Positions 18,585-27,748 of a DNA stretch of 33,167 nt are shown here, piece after piece. This DNA is from Patescibacteria group bacterium (GTDB lineage: Bacteria > Patescibacteriota > Microgenomatia > UBA1406 > GWC2-37-13). The notes beneath the pieces are model-generated. The model was not told the origin of the DNA. It saw only the letters and a list, made by a program, of their open reading frames with translations, and did no database searches. The position numbers were made by a program, and so were the translations under genes. The stretch is taken from NCBI GenBank assembly GCA_026416975.1, contig JAOAEC010000006.1, positions 418 through 33,584 on the forward strand, read 5' to 3'. Each line of letters begins with the position of its first letter. Position 1 is the stretch's first letter.

Positions 18585-19988
18585 TTAATCAAGTTTATCC
18601 AGTTCAATGGCAAGAGCGCTATTAGGTGTCATAATAACGTTTTTTTTAAGAACAGTACTATTAATGGTAAAATTAACCGAGATAGTTTTTCCTTCTAAGT
18701 TAGTTTCGGTGATTTTATAAGTTCCTAGGGTTAAATTATTGAAAGTAACAGGCACTAACTCATTATTCCGATCATTAGGATCAAAGTTTACCAAAACAAG
18801 GCTGATTTTATTATAACCAGCACTGGCTAAACCTTTAACATAGGTGCCTTGGCCAGTTAACATTAGTTTGTTTCTTTGAAGAACATTTAAAAGCTTTAAA
18901 GCAAAATAGCGAGGTTTTTTTTCTCCCATATAGGTAAGAATTCCCCAGCTTGGATTAATACCATCTTTAATTTCAAATGCAAAAGCAAGATCTAAGTTTT
19001 GATTGACTAAATTAAAAATTGAAGTAATGGTATGACTGGCGCCGATTTTAGTGTCAGCGATAGGATTTGGGTTGCTATCATAACCCCATTCACTAATAAT
19101 TTTTGGTAAAAAACGAAACCGAAGATACTTTTCATCAGCTAACCAGCGATCAAAATTTTCTAAATCTTGATAAAAATCGTCTGGATTTTTTGAATAATGA
19201 TGCCAAGATACAAAATCAATTCTTAGTTTTTCTTTATCAACATAATCAAAAAATTTAGTTAACCAATTTTTATATAAGGCGGTAGTTGCCGGTCCACCAA
19301 GAAAAAAGCGATAAATATTTTTAGCCTTGATAGCTCCCTGAACCGTATAATAATAAAGAGTTTTGTAGTTTTTTTCTCCACCATATAAACTCCATTTACC
19401 AAAGGTTTCTAAATCCGGTTCATTCCAAACCTCATAATAAATATTTTCTAAGAGCTGACCGCTAACGCTACCGCAAAATCGACTATCTTTACCGCTATAT
19501 CTTTCAATCGTTTTTTGCACTAAAAGACTCCAGTGAGACCAATTTTTTGGCTGATCAATAAGACTACCGTCTTGAGATAAAGATGGTGGCATATAACCTA
19601 AGGAAAAAAAAGGCTTGGCGCCAATAGCATAAATATCGCAAACTGTTTGATCTAATTTTTCAAAATTAAAAACCGGTTGGTTGTTTTTATCATAAGAAAA
19701 AACATCGTAAAAATCAAAGATATGATCAATTCGGATATAACGAGGATAGAGGGCTGAAGTTTCAAGAATAACATTTTTTAGCATTCTAACCCCTTTTTCT
19801 TCACCTCCTTGCGCTAATGCTTTCCAGTTAGGATTAATAAAACCAACGATTTTTTTCGTATCAACAACAATATTGGCTTTAATTGCTTGAGCTTTAGAAA
19901 AATAGTTAAAGGAAAAAATAAGGAAAACAAAAACAAAGACTAAAATAAAAAATCTAATTAAGAGAGAAAAAATAACTTTTTTTATCAT
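18585..19988 (-). CDS. Exported/membrane-anchored glycoside hydrolase (GH39-like TIM barrel)
   Basis: N-terminal hydrophobic anchor; YYEVWNEPDLETFGKWSLYGGEKNYKTLYYYT (NEP acid/base), FLPKIISEWGYDSNP (candidate nucleophile Glu), C-terminal beta domain. Confidence 0.75.
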   Translation of the reverse strand: MIKKVIFSLLIRFFILVFVFVFLIFSFNYFSKAQAIKANIVVDTKKIVGFINPNWKALAQGGEEKGVRMLKNVILETSALYPRYIRIDHIFDFYDVFSYDKNNQPVFNFEKLDQTVCDIYAIGAKPFFSLGYMPPSLSQDGSLIDQPKNWSHWSLLVQKTIERYSGKDSRFCGSVSGQLLENIYYEVWNEPDLETFGKWSLYGGEKNYKTLYYYTVQGAIKAKNIYRFFLGGPATTALYKNWLTKFFDYVDKEKLRIDFVSWHHYSKNPDDFYQDLENFDRWLADEKYLRFRFLPKIISEWGYDSNPNPIADTKIGASHTITSIFNLVNQNLDLAFAFEIKDGINPSWGILTYMGEKKPRYFALKLLNVLQRNKLMLTGQGTYVKGLASAGYNKISLVLVNFDPNDRNNELVPVTFNNLTLGTYKITETNLEGKTISVNFTINSTVLKKNVIMTPNSALAIELDKLD

Positions 19989-20287
19989 TATTATTTTAAC
20001 TAAAAATTAACAATTATAATTTTAGCAGAAATAAAAATAATAAATATTAGTTATCAGTGTTCCCCCATTGGACAGGTAATAAAAAATTCAAAAAAAAGAG
20101 AAAAAAAGAAATAAAAAATATTGTTTTAAATGTTTAAAATTTTAAGATTTAAAAATTGTTTAAGATTTTAATATTTAAGATTTTATTTTAATTTTTTATC
20201 ATTTGTTTAGAGTTTATGGTTTGTTTAATGTTTTATATTCTAATTATTGAGTATAGTTTTAAAGACTTTTAATGATATTAATTTTTT

Positions 20288-20848
20288 TTATTTATTTGGA
20301 TTTTTATTGTGGCTATATCCTAACACATCAAGAACTTTGCCGACAGTTTCTAAAGGTCCGGAGGAGTAAGTGTCAATCAGCAGATGATAATATTTTGGGT
20401 TAAAAAAATTATAATCGCCATAGATTTTTTTCCAAGTTTTAAAATTTTCTTCTTCTCGCTCTTTTACTAATATCTTGGCTTTTTCTACCGATATTTTATC
20501 GCGATTAGCAACTCGATCAATTTTTAAAGCGGGATTAGAGCAAATTAAAAGTATCCGCAAAGTATTTTTTAAATGACGCGCCATGAAACCAGCTAACCAC
20601 GATTCGATTACCCAATAACCTTGTTTTAATAATTTTATTGTTCTTTCATCAATCTGATGATGAATTTCTTCCGGAGCTGAACTAGCTAAGGGATGAACAT
20701 ATTCTTTTAAATAATCGCGAAGTATTTGTCCGCCAGAAGTAAATTGCCAACCTAAAGGCTCAAGAAAAGGTTTGAGATTATTTAAAAGGGTATTTTTTCC
20801 GCTAGCAATACCACCAGAAATAGTGATATTTTCAAATTTAAGTTTCAT
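20288..20848 (-). CDS. Cytidylate kinase-like / AAA_18 family P-loop kinase
   Basis: ITISGGIASGKNTLLNNL Walker A; REEENFKTWKKIYGDYNFFNPKYYHLLIDT typical of cytidylate kinase-like family. Confidence 0.8.
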   Translation of the reverse strand: MKLKFENITISGGIASGKNTLLNNLKPFLEPLGWQFTSGGQILRDYLKEYVHPLASSAPEEIHHQIDERTIKLLKQGYWVIESWLAGFMARHLKNTLRILLICSNPALKIDRVANRDKISVEKAKILVKEREEENFKTWKKIYGDYNFFNPKYYHLLIDTYSSGPLETVGKVLDVLGYSHNKNPNK

Positions 20849-20859
20849 TGATTTAAATT

Positions 20860-21939
20860 TTATTTATAAATTTTTATTATATCATTAATTGAGACAGCGA
20901 TTGCCAAACCAATTAAAAAAAGAAACCCGATTAGATTAAGATAGCGCTCAAAATGACGATTAACTTTTTTTTTGGTTATCCATTCATAAATAACGAAAAT
21001 TAAGCGACCCCCATCTAAAGCTGGAAAAGGAAGAAGATTAACTACCGCTAGATTTAAAGATAAAAGAGCCATTAATTCCAAAACAGCATTTTGACCAAAT
21101 TTTACCACTTGAGATGTTAGATGAGCAATACCAATTGGTCCGGCTACCTCAACTGCTGGTTTTTTAAAGCTAAAAAATTGAACCAGAATTTTTATTAACT
21201 CAATAATAATTTTTTTAGTGATTTGATAAGCTTGGACAAGACCATAAAATGGTGCCTGATACCAAGGATATTTTTTTTCTTCAAAAGAAGAGATAACTAC
21301 GCCTAATGGGCCTTGACCGACGGGTGGATTTTTTCGAGGAATAAGAGAAATGGTTAATTGTCGATTTTCTCGTTGAATAAGAAGGGTAATTTTTTCTCCG
21401 GCAAATTTTTTAGTAAGAGAAATAAGTTGATCGGTTGCGGTAAAAGAATAAAAGGTAGGACTAATTATTTTTAAAATCACATCACCGGTTTTTAAACCAG
21501 CCAAGGCCGCTGGTGTTTTTTCCTGAACTTTTTCTATTATTACCTTATTGGTTGGTGTTGGTACACCTTGAGTAAAAAGATAAGAGATGAGTAGCCAACC
21601 TAAAAGAAAGTTGCCAATAATGCCGCCGACAATAATGAGCGCTTTTTGCCAAGGTTTTTTAAAAACAAAAGCCTTTTTTAATAATTTTTGGTTTTTTTTG
21701 CCAGAAGTTTTTTCATTAATTTCATAATATTCTTCGCCATAAAGTTTAACAAATCCTCCTAAAGGAATTAAGTTAAGACTGTAAATTGTTTCGCCAATTT
21801 TTAAGCCAAAAATTCTTGGCGGATAACCAAAACCAAACTCTTCTACGGCCACGCCATTTTTTTTAGCGGCAAAAAAATGACCAAACTCATGAACCAAAAC
21901 TAAAACAGTTAAAATTAAAAGAAAAATAACTGTTGTCAT
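20860..21939 (-). CDS. rseP: RIP metalloprotease (RseP / site-2 protease family)
   Basis: VLVHEFGHFFAAKKNGVAVEEFGFGYPPRI, PDZ domain, NLLPFPALDGGRLIF. Confidence 0.95.
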   Translation of the reverse strand: MTTVIFLLILTVLVLVHEFGHFFAAKKNGVAVEEFGFGYPPRIFGLKIGETIYSLNLIPLGGFVKLYGEEYYEINEKTSGKKNQKLLKKAFVFKKPWQKALIIVGGIIGNFLLGWLLISYLFTQGVPTPTNKVIIEKVQEKTPAALAGLKTGDVILKIISPTFYSFTATDQLISLTKKFAGEKITLLIQRENRQLTISLIPRKNPPVGQGPLGVVISSFEEKKYPWYQAPFYGLVQAYQITKKIIIELIKILVQFFSFKKPAVEVAGPIGIAHLTSQVVKFGQNAVLELMALLSLNLAVVNLLPFPALDGGRLIFVIYEWITKKKVNRHFERYLNLIGFLFLIGLAIAVSINDIIKIYK

Positions 21940-21955
21940 TAAAATAATTTAAAAA

Positions 21956-22528
21956 TTATAATTGAAGAATCTCGCTTTCTTTTTTTTTCTTTATTTTTTG
22001 AATTTCTTCTGTAAGTTGTTGATTATAATTATCAATCTCTTTTTCTAAGCGGAATTTTTCATCTTCGTTAATCTCTTTTTTTTCAAAGGCATTTTTAATC
22101 ATTTTTCTTGTTTCATCACGCCAGTTTCTAATCTGTTGTTTTTTTTCTTCCACTTTTTGATTAACTAGTTTTAAAATTTTTTCTCTTTGTTCTTGGGAAA
22201 GAGGTGGAAAGGTTAAAATTAAACGATTAGCAACTAAACGAGGAGAGATACCTAAAGGTGATTTTAAAATTGCTTTTTCAATATCAGCAATTGTTTGCGG
22301 ATCAAAAGGAGTGATAGAAAGAGTGGTTGGACCCTCGCTATTAATTGTTGCCAACTCAAAAAGTTTTAACTGGGTTTGACCGCCATAGGTTTCAACGACT
22401 AAATTTTCCACTAAAGAAGAGTTAGCGCGACCGGTACGGATAGATTTTAATTCATCATTTAAAACAGTAATGATTTTTTGCGCGTTTTGTTTAAAAAAAT
22501 TAAGGTAGTTAGAATTCATAAATTCCAA
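21956..22528 (-). CDS. frr: Ribosome recycling factor
   Basis: ELKSIRTGRANSSLVENLVVETYGG, ITPFDPQTIADIEKAI, RNWRDETRKMIKNAFEKKEINEDEKF. Confidence 0.96.
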   Translation of the reverse strand: MEFMNSNYLNFFKQNAQKIITVLNDELKSIRTGRANSSLVENLVVETYGGQTQLKLFELATINSEGPTTLSITPFDPQTIADIEKAILKSPLGISPRLVANRLILTFPPLSQEQREKILKLVNQKVEEKKQQIRNWRDETRKMIKNAFEKKEINEDEKFRLEKEIDNYNQQLTEEIQKIKKKKESEILQL

Positions 22529-22965
22529 CGGATAAAACGATTAATCTTAATATTCTCGCCAAACTTTAAAACGGCTTCTTTTATTAAATCGCTAATTTTT
22601 TTTGAAGGATCACGGATGTATTCTTGGGTTAAAAGTTCTTCAACATTGGTTGGTGAAAGGGAGGCTACTTGCATTGCCAACTCCTTTCCTAATTTATCAA
22701 ACTCAACATTATTAGCGACAAAGTCAGTTTCGCAAAGAATCTCAATTAAAGCAGCCACTTTTTTATTATGATGAACATAGGAAAAAATCGCGCCGTTGGC
22801 TGTTGTTCGCGATTGTTTTTCCTCAGCTTTTTTAGCACCCCATTTTAAAAGCAACTCCTCGGCTTTTTTAATGTCATTATTTGTTTCTTCCAAAGCCCTT
22901 TTGCATAAAGAAAAAGAAACACCGGTTTTTTGACGAAGCGATTTTAATTTTGTGGCATCAAACAT
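22516..22965 (-). CDS. tsf: Elongation factor Ts (short form)
   Basis: KLKSLRQKTGVSFSLCKRALEETNNDIKKAEELLLKWG, ALIEILCETDFVANN, FGENIKINRFIRWNL*; 149 aa. Confidence 0.92.
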   Translation of the reverse strand: MFDATKLKSLRQKTGVSFSLCKRALEETNNDIKKAEELLLKWGAKKAEEKQSRTTANGAIFSYVHHNKKVAALIEILCETDFVANNVEFDKLGKELAMQVASLSPTNVEELLTQEYIRDPSKKISDLIKEAVLKFGENIKINRFIRWNL

Positions 22966-22967
22966 AG

Positions 22968-23654
22968 TTATTTTTTTTGAATATAAGCTTCAATTAATTC
23001 TTTAATAATATACTCAACTACTTGATGCAAATCATCATTTGCCGGAATTGGATAATTAACTTTATCAGGATTAACATTGGTGTCAACAATGGCAATGGTA
23101 GGAATATTCATCTTTATTGCTTCTGATAAAGCGTTTTTTTCTTTTTTAATATCAACAATTAATAAAGCGTCGGGTAGTTTATCTAAATTAATTAAGCCTT
23201 GATAAGATTTTTGCAAGCGGACTAAGCTTTTTTCAAGTTTTAATTGTTCATGCTTAACAAACTTTTGCCACTCCTCTTTTTCTTTTTCTTCCATCATGTT
23301 TTTCATTTTTTTAATATTTTTTTGAAGAGTTTCAAAGTTGGTTAATAAACCAGCCGGCCATTTGCTGGAAATATAGGAAAGATTATATTTTTTACCCATT
23401 TCTTCAATAAAGGAAGAGACATTTTTTTTAGTGGCAACAATAAGAAGAGTTTTCTTTTCCTCACCTAATTTGGTAAGAAATGATTTAGCTTCTTCTAAAA
23501 GTTTAACGGTTTTAGTTAGATCAATAATTGATGTTTTTCCCATTATTTGGTAAAGGTATTTTTTAGCTGCTGGATGAAGATATTTTTTTTGATGTCCTAA
23601 ATGAGCACCTAAGTTAAAAAGCTCTTCAATTTTTTTATCAATATTATTTTTCAT
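22968..23654 (-). CDS. rpsB: 30S ribosomal protein S2
   Basis: LFNLGAHLGHQKKYLHPAAKKYLYQ, SSKWPAGLLTNFETL, LPDALLIVDIKKEKNALSEAIKMNIPTIAIVDTNVNPDKVNYPIPAND. Confidence 0.96.
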   Translation of the reverse strand: MKNNIDKKIEELFNLGAHLGHQKKYLHPAAKKYLYQIMGKTSIIDLTKTVKLLEEAKSFLTKLGEEKKTLLIVATKKNVSSFIEEMGKKYNLSYISSKWPAGLLTNFETLQKNIKKMKNMMEEKEKEEWQKFVKHEQLKLEKSLVRLQKSYQGLINLDKLPDALLIVDIKKEKNALSEAIKMNIPTIAIVDTNVNPDKVNYPIPANDDLHQVVEYIIKELIEAYIQKK

Positions 23655-23844
23655 TTTATCATTTTATCAATTAAAAATTTTTTTTGCAAGACAATAATTA
23701 TAAAATTCAAAAATCAAAATTAAAAAAGTAGCTAGTAGTTAGTAGTTAATAATTAGAAGTTAGTAGTTAGGTGTAGGTGGTAAGGAGATTGATAAGTTTA
23801 GAGAGTTTAGAGAGTTAAGAGAGTTGATAAAGTTTAAAGAGTTA

Positions 23845-23946
23845 AGAGAGTTAAAAGTTAGTAAATCAATTAAATCAATAGTCAGCTAATATATGACCAT
23901 CTACACAGCGGTCGTATAAAGATAGCTTTTGAATTGTTATAAAAAT
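23845..23946 (-). repeat. About 103-bp intergenic repeat, copy 2 (inverted relative to copy 1)
   Basis: Reverse complement TTTTTATAACAATTCAAAAGCTATCTTTATACGACCGCTGTGTAGATGGTCATATATTAGCTGACTATTGATTTAATTGATTTACTAACTTTTAACTCTCT; 4 substitutions and a 2-nt indel versus copy 1. Confidence 0.9.
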
Positions 23947-24029
23947 TAAAAATTAGAAATTTATTTAGTAGATAGGAGTTAGCAGTTATGAGTTAGATGT
24001 GAGGAGGAAAAGGTGTTGTTTGATTACTT

Positions 24030-24908
24030 TTATAATTTGAGATTTTTTAAAAATTTTCTAAAATCTCCGTTTAAATCTTTATGAGCTAAAGCAAACTCAA
24101 CCACCGTTTTTAAATACTCTAGTTTATTACCGGTATCATAATACTTGCCATTTTTAATTTCACAAGCGTATACTGGCACTCCCTCTTTTTTTAATAAGTT
24201 TATAGCGTCAACCAACCAGATTTCCCCACCTTTACCAGGTTTTAATTGTTTAAGAGCCTTAAATATTTCTGGCGGTAAGATATAGGCGCCATGAGTGGCT
24301 AAGTTTGAAGGCGCTTGGTCAGGAATCGGTTTTTCAACGATTTTTTTAATTTTGTAAATGCCATTTTCTACATAGTCTAAATCAGCAATTCCATAACGTG
24401 ATAGATGATCTTTAGTTTCAATTCTTACGCCAGAGATCATAATTCCACCATATTTTTCCCAAGCCTTAATCATTTGGGCTAAACGAGGAGGTTGGCTGTA
24501 AATAAACTCATCACCCCACATTACGGCAAAAGGTTCATTGCCAATAATTGGTTCAGCTGAAAGAACCGGTGTGCCGTTACCATAAGGCCCTTTTTGTCTA
24601 ATATAAATAAAATTAGCCATTTCAGAGATTCTTATCAGTTCTTTTAATAAGTGATCTTTATTTCCTTGTTTAAGATTGTTAATTAAGTCAGCGTTAGGTA
24701 AATCAAAATGATCCTCAATCGGTCTTTTACTGGAACCAGTGACAATAATTACATCTTCAATTCCCGAGGCAACCGCTTCTTCAACTACATATTGAATTAC
24801 TGGTTTATCAACAATTGGTAACATTTCTTTAGGCATTGCCTTGGTTTGGGGTAAAAATCTGGTACCAAAACCGGCAGCCGGAATAACGACTTTATTAATT
24901 TTTTTCAT
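24030..24908 (-). CDS. galU: UTP-glucose-1-phosphate uridylyltransferase
   Basis: KVVIPAAGFGTRFLPQTKAMPKEMLPIVDKPVIQYVVEEAVASGIEDVIIVTG. Confidence 0.95.
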   Translation of the reverse strand: MKKINKVVIPAAGFGTRFLPQTKAMPKEMLPIVDKPVIQYVVEEAVASGIEDVIIVTGSSKRPIEDHFDLPNADLINNLKQGNKDHLLKELIRISEMANFIYIRQKGPYGNGTPVLSAEPIIGNEPFAVMWGDEFIYSQPPRLAQMIKAWEKYGGIMISGVRIETKDHLSRYGIADLDYVENGIYKIKKIVEKPIPDQAPSNLATHGAYILPPEIFKALKQLKPGKGGEIWLVDAINLLKKEGVPVYACEIKNGKYYDTGNKLEYLKTVVEFALAHKDLNGDFRKFLKNLKL

Positions 24909-24928
24909 AATAATTAGATTTTAAACTT

Positions 24929-25339
24929 TTATTCAAATTTAATTGATAATTTTTGAATAAGTTCAAAACCAGCAGCATTGACAGTAATCTGAGCTAAACC
25001 AGGAGTAGTTGATGAAAGATGAAACTCAGCCTTACCATCCTTGTCTGAGATTAAATTATTTTCTTTAAATTCGCCCAGGGTTGATTTTAAAAAGATTATT
25101 TTATTGCTAACCGGTTGATTTTTTTCATTTCTTAAAAAAACAGTAATAGTTGAATTGGTTTTGCCATCGGCCGGTAAAGTTAATGGCCAAGCGATTATAA
25201 GCGATTTTTTGGGCGAGGGGTTAGTTTCTTCTTTAGCCCGGAGTAGTTGAACAATTGGTTTATTAAATAAAAGGACTGAGATAAAGATTAAAAAACTGAG
25301 AAAAAAAACACTTATTAACCCGAGCAATTTTTTATCCAT
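24929..25339 (-). CDS. Membrane-anchored Ig-like (Big_1/invasin-type) domain protein
   Basis: N-terminal TM; PADGKTNSTITVFLRNEKNQPVSNKIIFLKSTLGEFKENNLISDKDGKAEFHLSSTTPGLAQITVNA. Confidence 0.75.
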   Translation of the reverse strand: MDKKLLGLISVFFLSFLIFISVLLFNKPIVQLLRAKEETNPSPKKSLIIAWPLTLPADGKTNSTITVFLRNEKNQPVSNKIIFLKSTLGEFKENNLISDKDGKAEFHLSSTTPGLAQITVNAAGFELIQKLSIKFE

Positions 25340-25396
25340 AAATTCTTAAAACCGATTATAACAATAAAAATGTTTTTTTGTCAAATAAAAATTTTT

Positions 25397-27670
25397 TTAT
25401 AAATTAATGACATCGCCTTCTTTTGCTTTTTCTTCTAAGATCATTTTGGCCACTTTATCTTCAATCTGCTCTCGGATAACCCTTTCAATATTTCTGGCGC
25501 CAAATTTTTTATCATAACAATTATTAATTAGATTGGTTAGAAAAACATCAGAGACAATCAATTTTACTTTGTAGAGTTTGTTTATGTCTTGGTTGATTTT
25601 ATTAACTAATTTTTTAGCAATGGTTAAAACTGAGGAAGAAGAAAGAGGTTGATAAATAACAATATCATCAAAACGATTAAGAAATTCTGGTGAAAAAATG
25701 TGATTTTCTATTAGATAATTAATTAATGATTGGTAGAAATTAGTTATTGATTGGTTTTCTTTTTCAAAACTTAATTTTTCCCAAAGATAATTAGCGCCGG
25801 CGTTAGAAGTGGCAATAATTAATAAGTTTTTACAATCAACTCTTTTGCCAAAACCATCGGTAAAATAACCTTCGTCTAAAATGGTTAAAAAGATATTTAA
25901 AATATCCGGATGTGCTTTTTCAATCTCATCTAGCAACAAAACGCCATAGGGATTTTTGCGAATGGCAGTTGTTAAAAGACCGGGATTGTTATCGGTAATG
26001 GAACCAATAAGTTTTTCAATATCGTTTTTTGTTTGAAAATTAGACATATCAAAACGAATAAGATAGTTAAGATTATCATTGGTATTGATGCTCAGAGAAG
26101 AAAAAAATACCTGAGCGATAGTTTTAGCAGTTTCGGTTTTACCAACACCGGTTGGTCCTAAAAATAAAAAAGAAGCCAAGGGTTTTTTTCTTTTGCCAAT
26201 CAGTAAAAAAGAACGCCTTAATGCACTGGCTAATTTTTTTATCGCTTCTTCTTGCTGAACAATCTGCGACAAAAGAAGAGTTTCTAAGTTTAATAGTTTT
26301 TCTTTCATTTCGGCAGTTAAAGAAACCGGAATATGGGTTTTTTCCATTAAAATTTTGTCAACAATTTCTGGTTTAACGACTTTGATTTTGTTTTCTTTGG
26401 CGTAAACGCAAACCGAGTCTAAAAGATCAATTGCCTTTTCTGGAAAAGGAATAGCGGTGATAAAAAAATTGCTTTTTTCAATCGTTTCCCCAATTGTTTC
26501 ATAGGGAATAGTCAGTTTATAGAAGTTTTCAAAATAATAGGTTTTATCAAAAAGAATTTTTTCTGCCTCCTCTTTTTTTATCTCATAGACATCTATTTTT
26601 TCAAAAAGACGACTAATTTTTTCATTATGATAGATAAACTTTTGATAAAAAAAAGGGTTGGTGATGCCAATAATCTGAACTAAAGAGGTTTTGGCGTATT
26701 TTTCCAAAGAAACAGTTAAATCAACACGGTCTGGACCTAAAGAAACATATTTGTCAAAGTTGTCAATAACCAAAATGATATTTTTTGCTTGGCAAGCTTC
26801 TTCTAACAACTCTTCTAAAAGAGTTTCTCGTTGTTTTTGATCGGTGGTAATGCTTAAAAGTTTTTCCATATTTAGCTTAAGAACTCTTTTATAAGCTAAA
26901 AGAGAGTTAACTTTGCCTTCATAAATTCTTTTAGCTAAACTGTCAATAATAGTATGTTTTCCCACCCCTTCTTCGCCAACAATTAAAACATTAGCTTCAG
27001 CTGATTTGGAAAGAACCCTCTCAATATAGGTGATCTCTTTTTCTCGGTTATGGGCGGTTTTTATCCGGGCTTGATAGGAAGATGAGGTAAGATCGTCAAC
27101 ATATTGATCTAATTGAGGGGTATAACCAATAGCCCAATCGCGAGCTATCGGTGGATAAGACATAAGGTTGGTTAATGACCACCATTGTTGATGAAAAATA
27201 AACTTTTGATAGTATTCTTCAAACCACTCCTCTACCCAAAAGAAATTTTCTTTTTTCAAAAGATGTTCTTCAATAAATTTTTTTTTAAAAAGCTCTTTTT
27301 TTTCTTGGGGAGTTTTTTCAAAAAGATAAATTAAATAAGAAAAAGGAATAAAACAAAGATAACCAAGAAAAATAAGGGGTAAAAATAGTAAATATAATAT
27401 TGTTATTAAAAAATAAAAACTAATAATAGAAAAGCGCATAAAAAAACCGATAGCGCGGGAGATGAGATTAAAAGCAAAACGATTTAACCATTCATCAAAA
27501 GAAAATCCGCGAATATTTTTTTTACTAACTAAATTTTTCCAAGGAAAAAAAAGGGTTTTAATAAGGGTGATAACGGAAAAAAAATACGGAAAAAAAATAA
27601 GGAGGTTAAAGATTGCCTTGCCAAAGTTTGTTAGTTTTTTTTTAAAAAATTGAAAAAAATTTTCCTTCAT
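25397..27670 (-). CDS. Membrane-anchored Clp-like double AAA+ ATPase
   Basis: N-terminal hydrophobic helices; D1 GEEGVGKHTIIDSLAKRIYEG; D2 GPTGVGKTETAKTIAQVFF, GVLLLDEIEKAHPDILNIFLTILDEGYFTDGFGKRVDCKNLLIIATSNAG, FLNRFDDIVIYQPL, GARNIERVIREQIED. ORF opens at 27712 but ATG at 27670 (MKENFF) is the likelier start. Confidence 0.9.
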   Translation of the reverse strand: MKENFFQFFKKKLTNFGKAIFNLLIFFPYFFSVITLIKTLFFPWKNLVSKKNIRGFSFDEWLNRFAFNLISRAIGFFMRFSIISFYFLITILYLLFLPLIFLGYLCFIPFSYLIYLFEKTPQEKKELFKKKFIEEHLLKKENFFWVEEWFEEYYQKFIFHQQWWSLTNLMSYPPIARDWAIGYTPQLDQYVDDLTSSSYQARIKTAHNREKEITYIERVLSKSAEANVLIVGEEGVGKHTIIDSLAKRIYEGKVNSLLAYKRVLKLNMEKLLSITTDQKQRETLLEELLEEACQAKNIILVIDNFDKYVSLGPDRVDLTVSLEKYAKTSLVQIIGITNPFFYQKFIYHNEKISRLFEKIDVYEIKKEEAEKILFDKTYYFENFYKLTIPYETIGETIEKSNFFITAIPFPEKAIDLLDSVCVYAKENKIKVVKPEIVDKILMEKTHIPVSLTAEMKEKLLNLETLLLSQIVQQEEAIKKLASALRRSFLLIGKRKKPLASFLFLGPTGVGKTETAKTIAQVFFSSLSINTNDNLNYLIRFDMSNFQTKNDIEKLIGSITDNNPGLLTTAIRKNPYGVLLLDEIEKAHPDILNIFLTILDEGYFTDGFGKRVDCKNLLIIATSNAGANYLWEKLSFEKENQSITNFYQSLINYLIENHIFSPEFLNRFDDIVIYQPLSSSSVLTIAKKLVNKINQDINKLYKVKLIVSDVFLTNLINNCYDKKFGARNIERVIREQIEDKVAKMILEEKAKEGDVINL

Positions 27671-27748
27671 AAAATTTAGTATAACAAAGAGAACGAGAAT
27701 CTCAAAATTCAAAACTTAAGGCTAAAAAATTGAAAATTATTATATTTT

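Noticed and set aside
22478-22771. 97-aa plus-strand ORF
   Set aside because: Antisense to tsf/frr, no recognisable family.
12842-23946. 11-kb composite transposon bounded by the inverted 103-bp repeats
   Set aside because: The interior is core housekeeping genes with no transposase or integrase, so it is not a mobile unit; at most a substrate for inversion.
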